Shown: piece after piece, positions 25,701 to 52,872 of the stretch | How positions within the stretch are numbered: the first letter of the stretch is position 1 | Layout of the letters: each line of letters begins with the position of its first letter | Assembly: GCA_029204225.1 (NCBI GenBank) | Contig: CM055106.1 | Span: 8,916,274 to 8,980,273, forward strand | Direction: 5' to 3' | Source of the DNA: Diphasiastrum complanatum | Lineage: Eukaryota; Streptophyta; Lycopodiopsida; Lycopodiales; Lycopodiaceae | DNA length: 64,000 nucleotides | The notes under the pieces: model-generated | Databases searched by the model: none | The model's input: only the letters and a program-made list of their open reading frames with translations | Told to the model about the DNA's origin: nothing | Position numbers and translations under genes: made by a program

Positions 25701-26095
25701 CTATGGCACTCTACTACATTTTGTCGGCTTTTTAATGCTAAATTATAAACCTTACTTCTTATCGCAATGCTTAGTATGGTTTTAAGCTATATTTAGTGGT
25801 ATGAGTCAAATCTGTTTTGTGGCACTAAGGCAGCCTTTTACTAGTGAAGGCCTTGCCTATATGCTTGATTATTTTCCGAAAGCAGACTTGCTTTATGTCG
25901 TTTTTACCTGGAGGCACCTTTTATTGTCCAAAGGCAAGTCCAAATGAAAGGGCATATTGTTAAATCTGAAGACTACCCCTCATGCTCAAGACAATGGCTA
26001 GTTCTCAAGGGCAGATCCAATCCATTTGGAAGGCAGAGCAGTAGTGCACGTCTACGAAGCCACCTTCGCATTTCCCGAAGCCACCTTCGCACTTC

Positions 26096-27439
<1,344 letters not shown>

Positions 27440-28090
27440 GCCACTTGACATCATTTTATTGGTAGGAAAAGCTATTTCACATGGGTAGGATTGATCTCAC
27501 ACGTGTGTAGGACTGCCCACATGTGTGAAAATATCACTAGTAGGTGAGATCCAACTTGTAGTAGATATTTGTGCTAGTCCCTATAAATTAGAGAAATTGC
27601 CTAAAATCAAGGGAGGTGGTTATAAGCTAGGAAACTTGGTCCATGTGCCATATTGATGATTATTGGTGGATCCTTTGATGAGTAGGCACTCTCACACATG
27701 CCAAATCAGTTGAGTAAGCATCAGCTCATGTGTATATATGGTGGCTCATTTGGCCCTAATGATCAATGAAGCAAGATCTTGGTCTTGGAGGCATATCTGG
27801 AGTATTCTCATATTTGTGTTGTAATTTTATGGTTCTATTGCTTTCTAACACTTGTGTACTTCACTCTCTGCTGTAAGTCCATACAGGTACTATTCTTCAC
27901 ACGTGTGAGGTAGTAGGTCTCAAGTTTAATCATTTGCTTGTTGTTCTTGCTAGATTTTTGATGGAAATTGATCTAATTCTAGATCTAATCACTGGTTGAT
28001 TAGTAGATCAAGTAATCTAGCTTCCAACACCTCTTGAGGATCTGATCTAGATCCATTCTTGGTCTTTATTTCTCTGAAATTTCACAAAAA
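27440..28090 (+). mobile_element. LTR fragment of the CACACGTGTG family
   Basis: Shares the 3' half of the 19595 LTR: ATGATCAATGAAGC-like and TCTTGGTTTTGGAGGCA-like blocks, CTTCACACGTGTGAGG at about 27897, TTGTTCTTG(C/T)TAGATTTT, and a shared end with GATCCATTCTTGG. Two CACACGTGTG-type palindromes are present (about 27502 and 27899). The 5' part is missing or highly diverged. Confidence 0.65.
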
Positions 28091-28305
28091 TGAAGGTCTC
28101 AAAATTTTTAATCGGTAAATGTATATATAAAGAACACACATGTGAAAGGATTTGATGTAATTCATCATAGCTTATGAGATATGATTTTTTGAATAAGTGC
28201 TTGAAATGCACACTTTTGTGCACATATTGTAACGACTCTAGTGTTAATGGCACATTGGAGTTGAAATTATTTTTCAAGTATCCTAATGTTTGAAACGATC
28301 CAAAT

Positions 28306-28770
28306 TTGACCATCACCATTATACAAAAGATAATTTGTGAATTTGGTGATAATCTTCCAGATATACTGTATTTGCAACTTGACAACACTACTAGGGAAAA
28401 TAAAAATCAAATTGTACTAGCTTACTTGTCCATGTTGGTAGAGAATTTTTTTTTCAAAAAAATAAAAATAACATTTTTGTTGGTGGGTCACACCCATGAT
28501 CAAATTGATCAGATGTTTAGTTGTTTTTCCAAAAGACCAAGATGCAAGAAGGCATTTTCTTTACCAATGCTTTAGAGCATTGTTGAAAAATCATACGTAC
28601 CAAAGCCAAATTTGTCTTTAATTAGACCCGCATATGATTTTCATAAATATAGTAAGGTGTCCAATGAAACAAATTGTTGTGTTGCTACTAAAAATGATAT
28701 TAGCTTTCAACATCAATTCAAAATCAAATGTAATAAAACTGACATCACGTTGCTATGGGGCAAACATTTT
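28306..28770 (+). pseudogene. DUF7869-like (DDE-type) gene fragment
   Basis: The frame at 28306-28575 reads PDILYLQLDNTTRENKNQ, a hydrophobic helix, then FLLVGHTHDQIDQMFSCFSK. The pair QLDN..RENKN and VGHTHDxIDQxFS is the hallmark of DUF7869, a domain I know as plausibly transposase-derived. A stop at 28573 is followed in the next codons by LIRPAYDFHKYSK and TDITLLWGKH, which fit the downstream part of the same family. Both ends are missing: it is flanked by an LTR fragment and a gypsy integrase scrap. Confidence 0.65.
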
Positions 28771-28784
28771 CAAGTTCAGTTTCA

Positions 28785-28912
28785 TGGTTACCTGAAGGAG
28801 TACGGTTTCACCAAGTGGGTCGAAGCCAAGGCAGTAAGAGTAGCTGATGCTAGGACCACTGCCAAGTTTCTCTATGAGAATATCATTGAGCACTTTAGGT
28901 GCCCCCCCATAG
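28785..28912 (+). mobile_element. Ty3/gypsy integrase fragment
   Basis: About 40 codons read GFTKWVEAKAVRVADARTTA, then FLYENIIEHFRCP, a pattern typical of gypsy integrase. It is in plus orientation, whereas the adjoining gypsy gag-protease is on the minus strand, so the two were joined by rearrangement. Confidence 0.8.
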
Positions 28913-28979
28913 AACCAGTACGTCTAATTATCCTCGCGGTAGTGGGCAAGCAGAGTCGTCCAATAAGATCCCGTGTACT

Positions 28980-31190
28980 CATAACCATGGACGTCCTAAT
29001 AGAACTCAGTAGACATTTGGTGCTTCTGGTAAGTCCATCACGACGAAAGTAATGACGAACTGTACTCTTGCAATCCTGACAAGTATATCTTCCACCATTC
29101 CTCGTGGATGAACTGTCGTTTGATCTGCTAGCTTAATAGCAAAAGTAGCAGGCTTAATCTTTGTAAGGCCCCATTTTATACATAGCTTTGTAGAAATCAG
29201 GTTAACTCCTGAATCGCCATCTATCACGGCTGCTTCTATAGAAAATTGTCTATGTTGTATCGGCAGAGTGATATTCTTTTGTTCACTTTCTCAAGTGGCT
29301 CCAACATGGAGTAAATTGTTAGATTCTTCAAATCCAGCACAAAAAAATGGCTCCTGGTGGACTTCTAGTTCTTCTTGAGCTAACTTTTGCACTAAGACTT
29401 CTTTAGCTTTTGGCACCAACTTTAGGAACTCTCCCAATGAAATATTGATCTTGCTAGACAAAATGTTCATGAGTAATTTTGTATGTGGTGCTTCCGGTTC
29501 GGTCATCTTGAAGGGTTCTTCGTGATGATGTAATTGATCATTCATATCCGTACGTAAATTTCTTGGAGGCTGCAATGGTGAAGACCGAACTTCAGTTGTT
29601 ACTTTAGCAGCTTCAAGTTCCTCTTCTTCTTGTAGATGTATAATCCATTGTCTCATATCCTGATATCTTCGTTTTTTCTGCATTAAGATTTGGATAGACT
29701 CCCGATGCTATTGGTGTTTCGTTCAATGGAATAGAATCAGCAGGTATTGGATCCACTACTGGTTCTTTGTGCATTTGTGCTCTGGTGACCACCATCAAGG
29801 GTGCACTCGGTTTATTTGGAGCTATCGATCCTTGCTTGATGGTTATCAAATTTACAGGTGCTGCAGCTGGTGGTGGTTTCGGTCTTGCTGGACAGTCTTT
29901 ATAGCAATGCCCATATCCACAATCACGACATAATGGTACAAATTTCTTTTTATTTGGGCATTCTACAACTCTGTGATTTTCTCCACATGCAAAGCATCCA
30001 AGTGGTGCTCTGGTCCAATTTCTCGAGGCTTGTTGTTGAGCGACAGCATAAATGACATCCTGTTCTGAAGATCCACCTTCCTGATCATTACCATAGCTCC
30101 ATTGCTCAGCACTTCTGTAAGGTTCTGGTTCCATCAAATTGGCAAGAGGAACGGAGTGTTTTGGTGGGGCTGACAAAGCTAGACGTTCCGGGTATCCAAG
30201 AGTAGATTGTCGCAGTCTTTCTGCTGGATTTCCTCCATACTGTGGATCTCGATATCCCATCTGGGCATATCGTTGCTGAATTATCCGGGGGTTGAAGTTG
30301 CAAAAATCAGTCTCATGGTAAGGTGAATTACACAGATGGCAAACCCTGATTTCCATTCATTTTTTCAATTGAGGACACTCGTTCACTGTGTGATTTTCTG
30401 TACAAATAGAAAACCAAATATTTTCCCTGGTAAAAAAAGTCTTTGCAAACTTCTTAGGTTCCTTGTTCGCTTCTTCGTGAAAATTTTCCAATGCTTTGGT
30501 CTTCTCATCAAATTGCAACTGCAACTTTTCCATCTATTTCTGTTGGGTCTTCCCAAGTTTCTCGAACTCATTGAGCATCATTTCTGCAGTAGCATTGGCA
30601 TTCATTGATGCAATAGTGGTGGATGTCGTAGTAGTCTTCCCTGTTGTATAAGACAACATACTGACATTCGACTCATCATCTGAACCTTCATCCTCGAATT
30701 GCATCGTCCATAGCATGTTGCAAAAGTGCGTACTCATTATGGGGTTTCAGCTCACGTCTGATCCGTTTAGGTAGACCTGACAATGTCACATATGTTGTTC
30801 TTCTAAAGGCATGTGCCAGCATTGCTACCATGGAAAAGGTCCCATTTTAATTTTACTTAAAAGTAGAAAAGGGTCTTCCATAAACTTTCGCGGTTTGAAC
30901 CGTATGATAAGGGCTCGTTTAACAACCTCCCAATCTGTACGTTCAGTTTCATCTTGGTTATAGTACCAATCTTGTGCTGCGCCTGTTATGGCCATAGAAA
31001 ACAACTTAAGTTTATCTTGAGGATAAATCTCACCATAGACCTCACAGGATTCAGCATAGATCTGTAGAAATATAACTGGATCTGTTAATTCATTATATTT
31101 GGGTAGATCCAATTGGGGTGCTCTTCTAACAATAATTGGATTGACCTCCAGGAGCAGCTCCAGGGACAACCATCTTTACAAATTTAGATC
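28980..31190 (-). mobile_element. Ty3/gypsy gag-protease remnant
   Basis: On the minus strand, gag begins near 31175 (MVVPGAAPGG, frameshifted into RRAPQLDLPKYNEL). It contains the capsid-like FSMAITGAAQDWYY block. Three zinc knuckles follow at about 30340-29890 (CHLCNSPYHETDFC, CFACGENHRVVEC, CRDCGYGHCYKDC). Then come a proline-rich linker and a retropepsin-like segment (29227-29006: GDSGVNLISTKLC, then KLADQTTVHPRGMV), ending at LLGRPWL near 28990. Reverse transcriptase and beyond are absent. Several frameshifts and stops separate the pieces. Confidence 0.9.
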
Positions 31191-31399
31191 AAATAGATAA
31201 TAAGATTGGATCTAGATTTTTTCAAAAAACTATCTCAGATTAGATCTGCTAGATCTATTCCACTTTTCAAGAATCTGATTCTATATAATGAAAAACTTTT
31301 CGAAATTCGATCAAAATGATAAATCTCTCAGAATCCAATTCAGAATATATCAGATTTGATCCAAATTTTGACAGAGACTTGATTTGGAAAATCAGAAAC

Positions 31400-32095
31400 T
31401 AAAAATAGGACTGGCGAAGGTCCACTAGGTGAAGGTTGGCTCAACGAAGGTTCAACAGTGCTATTTTGGAAAAAACACTCTCTGAACATTTTTCTGGCAA
31501 TTTTTCGGAAAATAACAAACTAAGCATTAACACTACATCCATTAACCCTACTTCCATTAACCCTAAATCCACAACAATGATAGAAACTTACTCTTCTCTC
31601 TCTCCTTTTCTCTCTCACAAAAAGCATAAGAAATAGCAATCCCAATAATGATCAAACCCAACAATTAGCAAATACAAAGGAAACATGAGAAATGGAGGAA
31701 AAGAGAGGAAGAGCAAGGACATTCATCAATCCATTTCTAAAGAGAACCAATCTGCTTTTATTGAAATGAGAAAATGAACATCAGGAGCAACTCGAGTTGG
31801 TCCCTTTTTATAGTAGAGAGGAGGACCCTGGCCTCTGAATCCTATTGGCCCAGTCTTGCCTCGCTTTTTATTCAAATTTAAAAAAGTGTGGGAACCATCA
31901 AAATTGGAGGGAAACCCAACTTTATTCACTAACTTGACATTTAGGCCCTGCGACATTAAAAGTCCCGCAAAAAGGCCTAAAGTCCTTTATTAACTTTTAA
32001 CTAATCAATCAAATAACTATGTGATCATCGGGTTGGACTTACACACGCAGGGTGCCAAATCCCTCTCACTTATTAACTAGGGTTAGGGTTTCCTT
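31400..32095 (-). mobile_element. probable LTR/leader of the gypsy remnant
   Basis: Lies upstream of the gypsy gag on the minus strand. A TATA box CTATAAAAAGG (minus) lies near 31806-31816, with AATAAA-type signals downstream of it in the same sense (about 31755). The right edge abuts a truncated copia gag near 32100. No second LTR copy or primer site was identified, so the limits are approximate. Confidence 0.5.
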
Positions 32096-32104
32096 GGGAT
32101 CCGC

Positions 32105-35100
32105 AAACCCTCCAAAAATCTACGAAGAAAATTCTTCACATTCAAGATGTCTATTGGTGATTCTCTTCAGAGTCACATTAACCAGTTTAAGAATCTCTTG
32201 CAACAGATGGCCGTTGTCAGATTAGTCATAGACAATCAAGACGCAATTATGACATTGCTTTCAAGCTTGCCCTCTACATATGAGAACTGGGTGATAATGA
32301 TATTGACACACTCAGATTTAAGTCTTTCTAGAGTTATCACTATGTTCTTGCAAGAAGACAATAGGAGAAGTCAAGACACTTTGTCTACTTCCTCCTCTCA
32401 GGATCTATATGTCCATAAAGACTCTAAGCGACAGAAGGAGAAAAGCTCCAAGAAGGCTGCAACAAATTAGAAACAGACTCAAAGTCAAGGACAATCATCA
32501 GATCCACAGTCGAAGAAGAAGATGTTTTGTAGGTATTGCAAGCGCAATAACCATGAGATCAAGGATTGCCGAATTCTCCAAGCGAAGAATGCAGCCAAGC
32601 AACCTGATCAACTAGCAAACACAGTTTCATCATCTCCCCAGGTCGAAGTGGACAAAGGCGCATTCATGGTCAAAGATCAAAGCACATTTTTGGATTCTGG
32701 AACAACTCAACATATGACCAATCAACATGAGATTTTCAACTCCTACATGCCTTACAGCACGGAAAAATTTGTTCATCTTGGTGACAATAGTACTCACACT
32801 ATTGAAAGTGAAGGTACTATAAGATTGCGATTCCAACATGATCAATTCAAAAAACTGTCAAAGGTCTTATATGTTCCTAAACTCTCTACAAATATGTTAT
32901 CAATAAGTAGAATTATAGATTTAGGTCATAAGGTAGAATTTGAATCTAATCAATGCAAAATTATTGATAGGAGTAATAAGATCCTTGCACTTGGCAAGAG
33001 GCAAAGTTACTTATATAAATTGGCACATTGTTATTTAGAGTCTAGTCAAGCCTTGAAAACCTCTGTTCTAGTCAATAAAGCATTACTAGTCAATGACATC
33101 ATCGCTTAGGACACTTGAATCATGCATCTATTTTGAACATGTCCAGACAATCCATGGTTCTCGATCTCGACTATCCTTCTGGTAAGGTCAATCTCCCTGT
33201 CTGTCATAGTTGGAAAGCAGACTGGGATTTCTTTTAGATCAAACCATAGGCATGCAACAAAAAATCTGTTAGATGTTGTTCATATAGATATATGTGGACC
33301 TATGCAAACTCCTTCATTGTTAGATGCAAAGTATTTCATTACCTTTATTGATGAATTCTCCAGAAGAACAGCTGTTTATTTCATTAAACAGAAGTCAGAG
33401 GCTTTCATCAAATTTAGACAATTCAAAGGGCATAATGAGAATCAAACTAGCAAACGAATTAAAGCACTGAGGTTAGATAACAAGGGAGAATACATCTCCA
33501 CTAAATTCAAGGAGTATTGCCTTAACAACAACATTGAGCAACAATAAATTACCTCCTATTTGCCTCAGTCAAATGGTCTTGCTGAGAGAAAGAACAAAAC
33601 CTTAGTTGAATCGGCAAAATGCATGTTATCACATGAGACACTTCCAAAGTGCTTCTGGGCGGAAGCTTTTTCAATAGCAACCTATATTCAGAACATATGT
33701 CCTACTAAAGGTCTCTCAGACAAAACACCATTTGAAGTCTGGACAGGTACCAAACCTTCTTTATCAAACTTATGAGTTTTTGGATGTCTTGCTTTGCGCA
33801 GATACCTCGTGATCTCAGGGAGAAAGTCGACTTCCAGAGTATCAAATGTGTTTTCATTAGCTACACTACTTCAGATCAAACCTACAAGTTGTTCGATCCC
33901 ATCGAGTCGAAGATATTCACTAGTTGAGATGTCATCTTTATTGAAGATCAGTTTCAAGACCTCAAAGGAAAGAGCAATGCCCATGTAGCCGACCTGTCAG
34001 ATTCTCCTGACGCATTGAACTTTCTAGTTCCTCAATCGACTATTTCCATTGAAGGTCCAAGCTCTTCTACTTCCGACGAACAACAAATCAACGACGAATC
34101 AGAAGATAATGATGTTGCAGATCAGCAACTACAGTATGACGGAAATGATTAACTTCCTGTATTACCCAGAAGATCATCATACATCAAAGGGATGTACAAA
34201 CAACATATCTCAATGGAGTTATCGAAGAAGACATTTACATGGTGCAACCCGAAGGTTATATTATCGAGGGTAAACACAATCATGTGTGTAAACTCCATAA
34301 GGCACTTTATGGCTTGAATCAATCTGCTTGAGCATGGTTTCAAAGGATCAATACTTTCCTTATTGATCACGGCTACACACCTAGCTCTTCAGATTCAAAT
34401 GACAGTCTTTTATCATTATCACTTTATACGTGGATGATACATTGCTTTTTAGCAATAGTACCGATCTGATAAAAGAGGAGAAGACAATGCTATTTTATGA
34501 ATTCGACATGACCAATATGGACGAAGCTCATTTCTGCCTTGGTATACAAATCCACAGAGACAGAAAGTAGAAGTTGGTTTACATTACACAACAGAGGTAC
34601 ATCTACAACATGTTAGTCAGATATAATCTGATTAATTGCAAGTTAGCTCTCTCACCAATGGAACCAGGACCCAATTTGTCAAAGGAACAGTGTCCTCAAA
34701 ATTCATGAGAAGCAGCAGATGCGTGAGTATCCTTACCATTCTATTATAGGATCTCTTATGTACGTCATGATTTGTACCAGGCCAGACATAGCTTTTGCGG
34801 TCAGCTCTCTCAGTCAGTTTATGACTAACCTTGGTATAACACATTGGAAGGCTCTTATCAGAGTCATGAGATATCTTCGAGATACTATGGATTTTTGCAT
34901 TTAGATGCAAGTTGGACAGGAGATGTAGACACTCGTAAATCCACTTTCGGATTTACATTCTTCCTCAGCAATGATCCAATTTCCTGGAACAGTCACAAGC
35001 AATCTTCAATAGCTCTATCTTCCACTGAATCAGAGTATATCGTGGTCTCTCAAGCTACAAAGGAAGCAATTTAGTTAACGAACTTACTCTCAGATATCAG

Positions 35101-35377
35101 TCTGAATCAATATGCTCTGACAACATTATTTTGTGATGATCAAAGTGCCATTGCTTTATCAGCCAACCCTAGAGTTTATTCTAGGAGTAAACACATTGAA
35201 CTGAAGTATCATTTTGTCAGAAGCAAAGTTCTCAACAAAGAAGTAAGATTGCAGTAGAACACAAGATATGACAACAGATATTTTTACCAAAGCATTAAGT
35301 TTGGAAGCACATAGAAGATTCTATGTGGAACTAAGTTTGAAGGTCAATGCATTCAAGGATTTAGATTAAGGGGGAGT
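32105..35377 (+). mobile_element. decayed Ty1/copia element, 5'-truncated
   Basis: Gag enters mid-domain (KFFTFKMSIGDSLQ, then HINQFKNLL) and continues to a zinc knuckle CRYCKRNNHEIKDC (about 32528). Protease follows (FLDSGTTQHM, about 32691), then pre-integrase and an integrase with DICGPM, FIDEFSR, RLDNKGEY and LPQSNGLAERKNKT (about 33280-33620). The linker (33780-34150) holds TYKLFDP and DVIFIEDQF. The reverse transcriptase (34170-34700) is shattered by frameshifts and has lost its YVDD context. RNase H is recognisable to about 35340. Stops include 33546, 33773 and many later. It ends in a clear polypurine tract AAGGGGGAG at about 35369-35377. Confidence 0.92.
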
Positions 35378-36120
35378 GTTGGATTAGTCTCCTTTTTACT
35401 AATCGACTAATCGGTTTTAATCTTCATCCATTGTTTATTCAGTTCTGCAAATTTTTTCATATTTTTACACAGTCTATTGATTTATAGGTGTTTTTACATA
35501 GTCTGCAGAAATATACGGAGTTTGACAACAATGTCGTCTTTTTCGCATTGTTCGTCTGTCGAATATTGCGAGTAAAAATGCACAGTCACATTTTTCGCTT
35601 TTTCTAAAGTGACTCAAATGTTAAGGATTTAAGGAGACTAATCAAGTTTAAGGACACTGTTAGGTTTTTCGCAAAATCCCGACACTATCGTCTTTTTGCG
35701 ACAGTGTTGCCTGTGGCTGTTTTAGTTCATTTCTGTAGAAGTGATAGTTTGGTTCATTTATGCAGACACTGTTCACGGCCAATTTCCACCACTTATCAGC
35801 AATCAATGACAAGAAATCGGATGGATGCCAACGGACACCAGCTAACTGACGACCGGATGGATGCCAGCGGACACCAGCCAACTGGCGATCGCATTTGACG
35901 ACCTAATTGCTTAGTATATATAGCTATTCATATTCATACAGTTTCATTATCAAAGCTTCTTAGAGTTGTTTTAGAGATTGTTATTGTACTACTGCTTATC
36001 AACATTACGTTTAATTCAGACTTTCATTTTAGCCACTCAGAGATAGCATAGAGTACGCGGCTTCGATCCGCAACTTACTGTACTCATTTACTTCTATTTC
36101 GTTTTCATACTGAATCAATA
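35378..36120 (+). mobile_element. 3' LTR of the copia element at 32105
   Basis: Starts TGTTGGATTAGTCTCC immediately after the polypurine tract. A TATA-like TATATATAG lies near 35912. The 3' boundary is estimated, because the 5' LTR is missing from the window. Confidence 0.7.
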
Positions 36121-37284
36121 CTATCTTTTATTGCGTTCAGTTTCATCTAATGTTTTTCATCTTTTAAAATATTGAAGTTTAGTAATAGAATTTCAAATTA
36201 TTAATTGTGATGATACTAAGGATAAGATTTTTTTAATTTTTTTTAAAATATTTTCAAAGGTCATGTAGTTTTAGATGTGTATTTAAGTAATTTTTTTAAA
36301 ATTAGAGTTTTACATCTTATGAACCTAAATTACTTAAATCTTTTTTAATCTGTACAAATTGTTATTTTAAAAAATTAGAATCTTTAAAAAATATTAATTT
36401 GAATTTATATTGTATTCATAAAAAATTATTTCAAACAAAATAATTTTAATATTCTAAAATATTTGTTACGGGATAATTTCTCAAGGTAAAATAATTTTTT
36501 TTTGTTGATTTTCGTATTTTTATATTTAATGATTTGTTTTTTTATTAATTAATTTAAAATATGTGCAAAATTAAATATGTTGTTAAAATTCTATATCTAC
36601 TTTTTTTAGTATGATTTTAGTTCTTAACAAAAGACGATATATTTTTAGCATGATAATATAAAAATCAAAGCATTTTGAATATAGGCATTTTAAAAGAAAA
36701 TTAAAAAAATTAAAAAAAATGGGTTTCCATGTCATTTCTCTCTTTTTTGGTCACCATGTTTATTATTCAATTCACAAGTCCACATAATACAAATTCATAC
36801 AATTTTAATACATAAAATCTATACATAGTATATAATTATGCAATGTATAAGATATCTACATATAATCTATAGTTTTAATTTGGATTTAGGATCATAGAAA
36901 TACGTTGAATGGAAAATTACACATGCAATAAAAGAATTGAAATAAAATATCGTAGTCACTTCTTGCTATAAAAACTAGTGGTATAAGCAATGATTCCTTA
37001 AAGTAATGAAGAGTTTTGAGCTAAATTGTAAGCTTAATAAGTGTGAAATCTTTTCCAAACCGATAAGTTTAAAATCATCCTTACGTTTCAGATGAAAAAT
37101 CTGAAAATGGTTCCAATGCATGAGCACTATCCTTGCCTTGAATTTTCAAACAAGAATAGTTTAAGGCTTGTGGTTCAAATCTACAGTTACAGGATATTCG
37201 CGTAATCAATTCTTGAAGGCGAATTCATTCAAATGTGGATGGAAGACGTAAATTGAGGAAGTGTTGGTTCTAGATACATTAGCT
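36121..37284. other. very AT-rich intergenic DNA beyond the 3' end of ENT
   Basis: Long runs of A and T with no open frame of note. The part next to 37285 should include the 3' UTR of the ENT gene on the minus strand. Confidence 0.5.
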
Positions 37285-49990
<12,706 letters not shown>

Positions 49991-50050
49991 GACTACCGAA
50001 GGATTAGCTCCCTCCTATTACCGAGAGATCAGGTCGTCCTCCGATCATGC

Positions 50051-50053
<3 letters not shown>

Positions 50054-50097
<44 letters not shown>

Positions 50098-50105
50098 TCT
50101 CTCTC
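50054..50105. repeat. compound (CT)n(CG)n(CT)n array upstream of ENT
   Basis: About 32 bp of CT, then a CG dinucleotide block, then CT again. In the ENT sense it reads GA-GC-GA and lies 64-115 bp upstream of the start codon, so it is in the 5' UTR or core promoter. GA-rich elements are common in plant core promoters; a regulatory role here is inference. Confidence 0.85.
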
Positions 50106-50109
50106 AAGT

Positions 50110-51315
50110 GAAGCATTGTATTTGTGCTCTTCCAAAAAAATTTGCTCTTCTGAAGGAACCCGTCACCAACCTCTCAGTCTAGTTCCAATTGAAGAATACA
50201 GTGCCAGTCACTTTTCATCCTGAAGGTTAACTCGTTGTTAATATGGTGACCATCGATATCGTCGTTGGTGGTCAGGCTTTGAGGTTTGTTGGAGTCTTGA
50301 AGCTTGACGGTTGACTCCAGTCTTGAATGGATGCGTTTGGAAGTAGTGCCTAGTAATTATCTCAATTGTCTTTGATGAAGATCCAACATCTTGTACCATT
50401 TTTGAAAGCCAAAACCATGAAACTTGGCACTTAATAGTTGGCAAGAGAAGGCTGATTACAAGTCATAGTAAAGGCTCATAAACTACATTCAATCTAAGTC
50501 ATCCATCTCTAGTCCCAATTAAGAATATGTTGCTCAACTTGAGAGATGGTGTTTGAAGCTCTCAAGCGAAATTGGGTGAAGTTGACAAGCTTCTCCCATC
50601 GTCACACCATAGAGGAGCACATTACCACTTGATTTGTTGAATCACAAGACAATTTTGTTTTACCTATACAAACATCAAAAGCATTGGTGGGCTCCAATGA
50701 CATTGATATGGGAGGAGCTTGTTACTTGGGGCTACTTAACTACTACATTGCATGCACTCCCTACACCATGCTAGGGTGTGCATCTACGGTTGATTTAAAA
50801 AAAAAAAAACTTTCTAACAAAAAAGAGAGCCGTGAGGATTGCACCATGCACTTTAATATGGTGCAGTGAGTGCATGAGTTGCGCTCCTTAACGAGAGCCC
50901 TGTTACTTCATGTTCAAATAAACTCTCATTCCTCGGCAATTGTGGTGGTGGGGCCAAATGACAAGGTTATTTTCTCTCTTCTATTTTGCTAGTGGAGTGG
51001 TGGAGCTACACATGTGACACATAAAGCCTATGACCCTCAACCATTTTTATACTCTTTTTTGTAAGGATGCAAGAGAAAAACAAAAAGGTCTCTTACGTTA
51101 GGCAATTGTGGCACTCATTAGAGAGTGCATCCTAGAGCCACCTACAGTGCCTCTGTTGCACAGGTCCCACACCATCGACCAAGGGGAGAGATATATTTTT
51201 TCTCCCCTAGCTCCATCCATCACCATTGGATGGAGTGGGGCCAACACTGCAGGTGCCCCTGCAATGCACTCCTTAAGCATTCCCGACAAATGTTCATTGG
51301 AATTACATCTTTGAC
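50110..51315. other. intergenic, no gene supported
   Basis: No coding pattern. The part near 50110 belongs to the upstream region of ENT. A few GTGCA-containing short repeats (about 50840-51290) were seen but form no clear array. Confidence 0.5.
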
Positions 51316-51408
51316 TTTAGAAGTAAGTAGGCCGCGGTCAAGCTTTGTTTTTTGGAGCCACTTTAGAAGTAAGTAGGCCGTGGTCAAGCTTTGTTTTTTG
51401 GAGCCACT
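51316..51408. repeat. 46-bp tandem duplication
   Basis: Two adjacent copies of a unit beginning TTTAGAAGTAAGTAGGCCG and ending TTTGTTTTTTGGAGCCAC. They differ at one base (GCGG versus GTGG). Confidence 0.92.
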
Positions 51409-51439
51409 TATTTCACTCCAAATTTTTAACTTGAATGTT

Positions 51440-51706
51440 ATGTCAACAATCGGAAATGCAACATCAAGCATTCACCATAAACAATCACCAAGTAGGGAGA
51501 CAGAAGAAGAACATGCAATATCACTCTATCACACTAACTTCATACTGAATATAAAATGTACATATAAACCCTGAACCCTGATAGAGAGAGAAAACCTACG
51601 AATAGACTAATAGACTAGCCTACGACTAATTATAGCTGGTAACAGCTGTCAACATTAATGTACATCGTAAACAGTAACAATGAAGTTTATCATTGATTTC
51701 TAACAC
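51440..51706 (-). mobile_element. 3' LTR of the old minus-strand copia
   Basis: On the minus strand the coding end is followed by a GA-rich polypurine tract, then TGTTAGAAATCAATG at 51706. This is the expected start of a 3' LTR. The far boundary (about 51440) is not fixed, because the 5' LTR is not present. Confidence 0.65.
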
Positions 51707-52872
51707 TCTCTCTCAATGATAAAATTACATTCTTCTATTCCTACTAGAGTACGAAACCTCTCAAATTTATATCTACCTAATGACTTAGTAAAAATATCTG
51801 CCATTTGATCTTCAGATTTACAAAAAACAAGATCAATGGCTCCATCAAGAATTTGCTCTCGAATAAAATGATAGTGTAGTTCGATGTGCTTGGTTCGAGC
51901 ATGTAAAACTGGATTTTTGACAAGGTGAATGCAGCTTTGATTGTCGCAAAATATAGTAGTAGCATCCACCTGTGGCTGACCTAAATCCACAAGCAATCTT
52001 CGTAACCATACCGCTTCTTGTGTAGCATTGCTGAGTGCTCGATATTCAGCTTCTGTTGATGATAAAGCTACTGTAGGTTGCCTTTTGCTGCTCCATGAAA
52101 TTGGAGCTATACCATAACTGAATGTATGACCACTGGTAGATCTTCTGTCATCAATATCACTTGTCCAATCGGCATCTGTATAACCTACCAACATTGGCAC
52201 TTCAGGCTGATCGTACTTCAAACCAAAATTCAATGTCCCTCGAATGTATCTGAGAATACGTTTAGCAGACTTCCAGTGTGCTTGACTAGGATCTTGCATA
52301 AATTGACTAACAACACCAACAACATAAGAAATATCAGGTCGTGTGTGTGTCAAATAAATCAAACTACCCACCAGCTGTCTATACAAATAAGCATCAACTT
52401 TCTCAGATTCATCATATGCAATAAGCTTCATGTTGACATCCATAGGTGTACTCAAGGGCTTACAATCCTGCATATTGAACTTACAAAGCAAATCTTGTGC
52501 ATATTTGCTTTGTGTAAGAAAGACCATGTCTTCTTTTTGCCATACTTCAATGCCAAGACAGTAGTGCATCAATCCTAGATCACTCATGTCAAAGGCATTC
52601 GAAAGATTTGATTTGATTTCATTAATTAACCTCTCATTACTTTCTGTAATAATCAAATCATCCACGTACAACACAATGAACACTATATCTGAATCTTGCC
52701 TTAGAATGTAAAGGTTAGGATCATCATCACTCTTTATCATTCCCCTTCGCTTGAAGTGCTCATCAATGCAAGAGTACCATGCTTGTGGTGCTTGTTTCAA
52801 TCCATGTATGGCTTTGATGAGTTAATCTTTGACAAATGATACTTTTTACAAAGACTAAAAAACAGATATTGT
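51700..52872 (-). mobile_element. old copia: reverse transcriptase C-half and RNase H
   Basis: A 366-codon open frame (52800-51700) reads KQAPQAWY, VLYVDDLIITES, MSDLGLMHYCLGIEVW, LVGSLIYLTHTRPDISY, GYTDADWTSDIDDRRSTSG, FCDNQSCIHLVKNP, RTKHIELHYHFIREQIL and MADIFTKSL. It is complete to the C-terminus. Upstream, at about 52821, an in-frame stop precedes LIKAIHGLKQAP. At 52872 the element is interrupted by the young copia; its reverse transcriptase N-terminus resumes at 59312. Confidence 0.92.

Noticed and set aside
32079-32092. AGGGTTAGGGTTT resembling telomere repeat
   Set aside because: Only about one and a half units, not the plant TTTAGGG array, and it lies at an LTR/copia junction.
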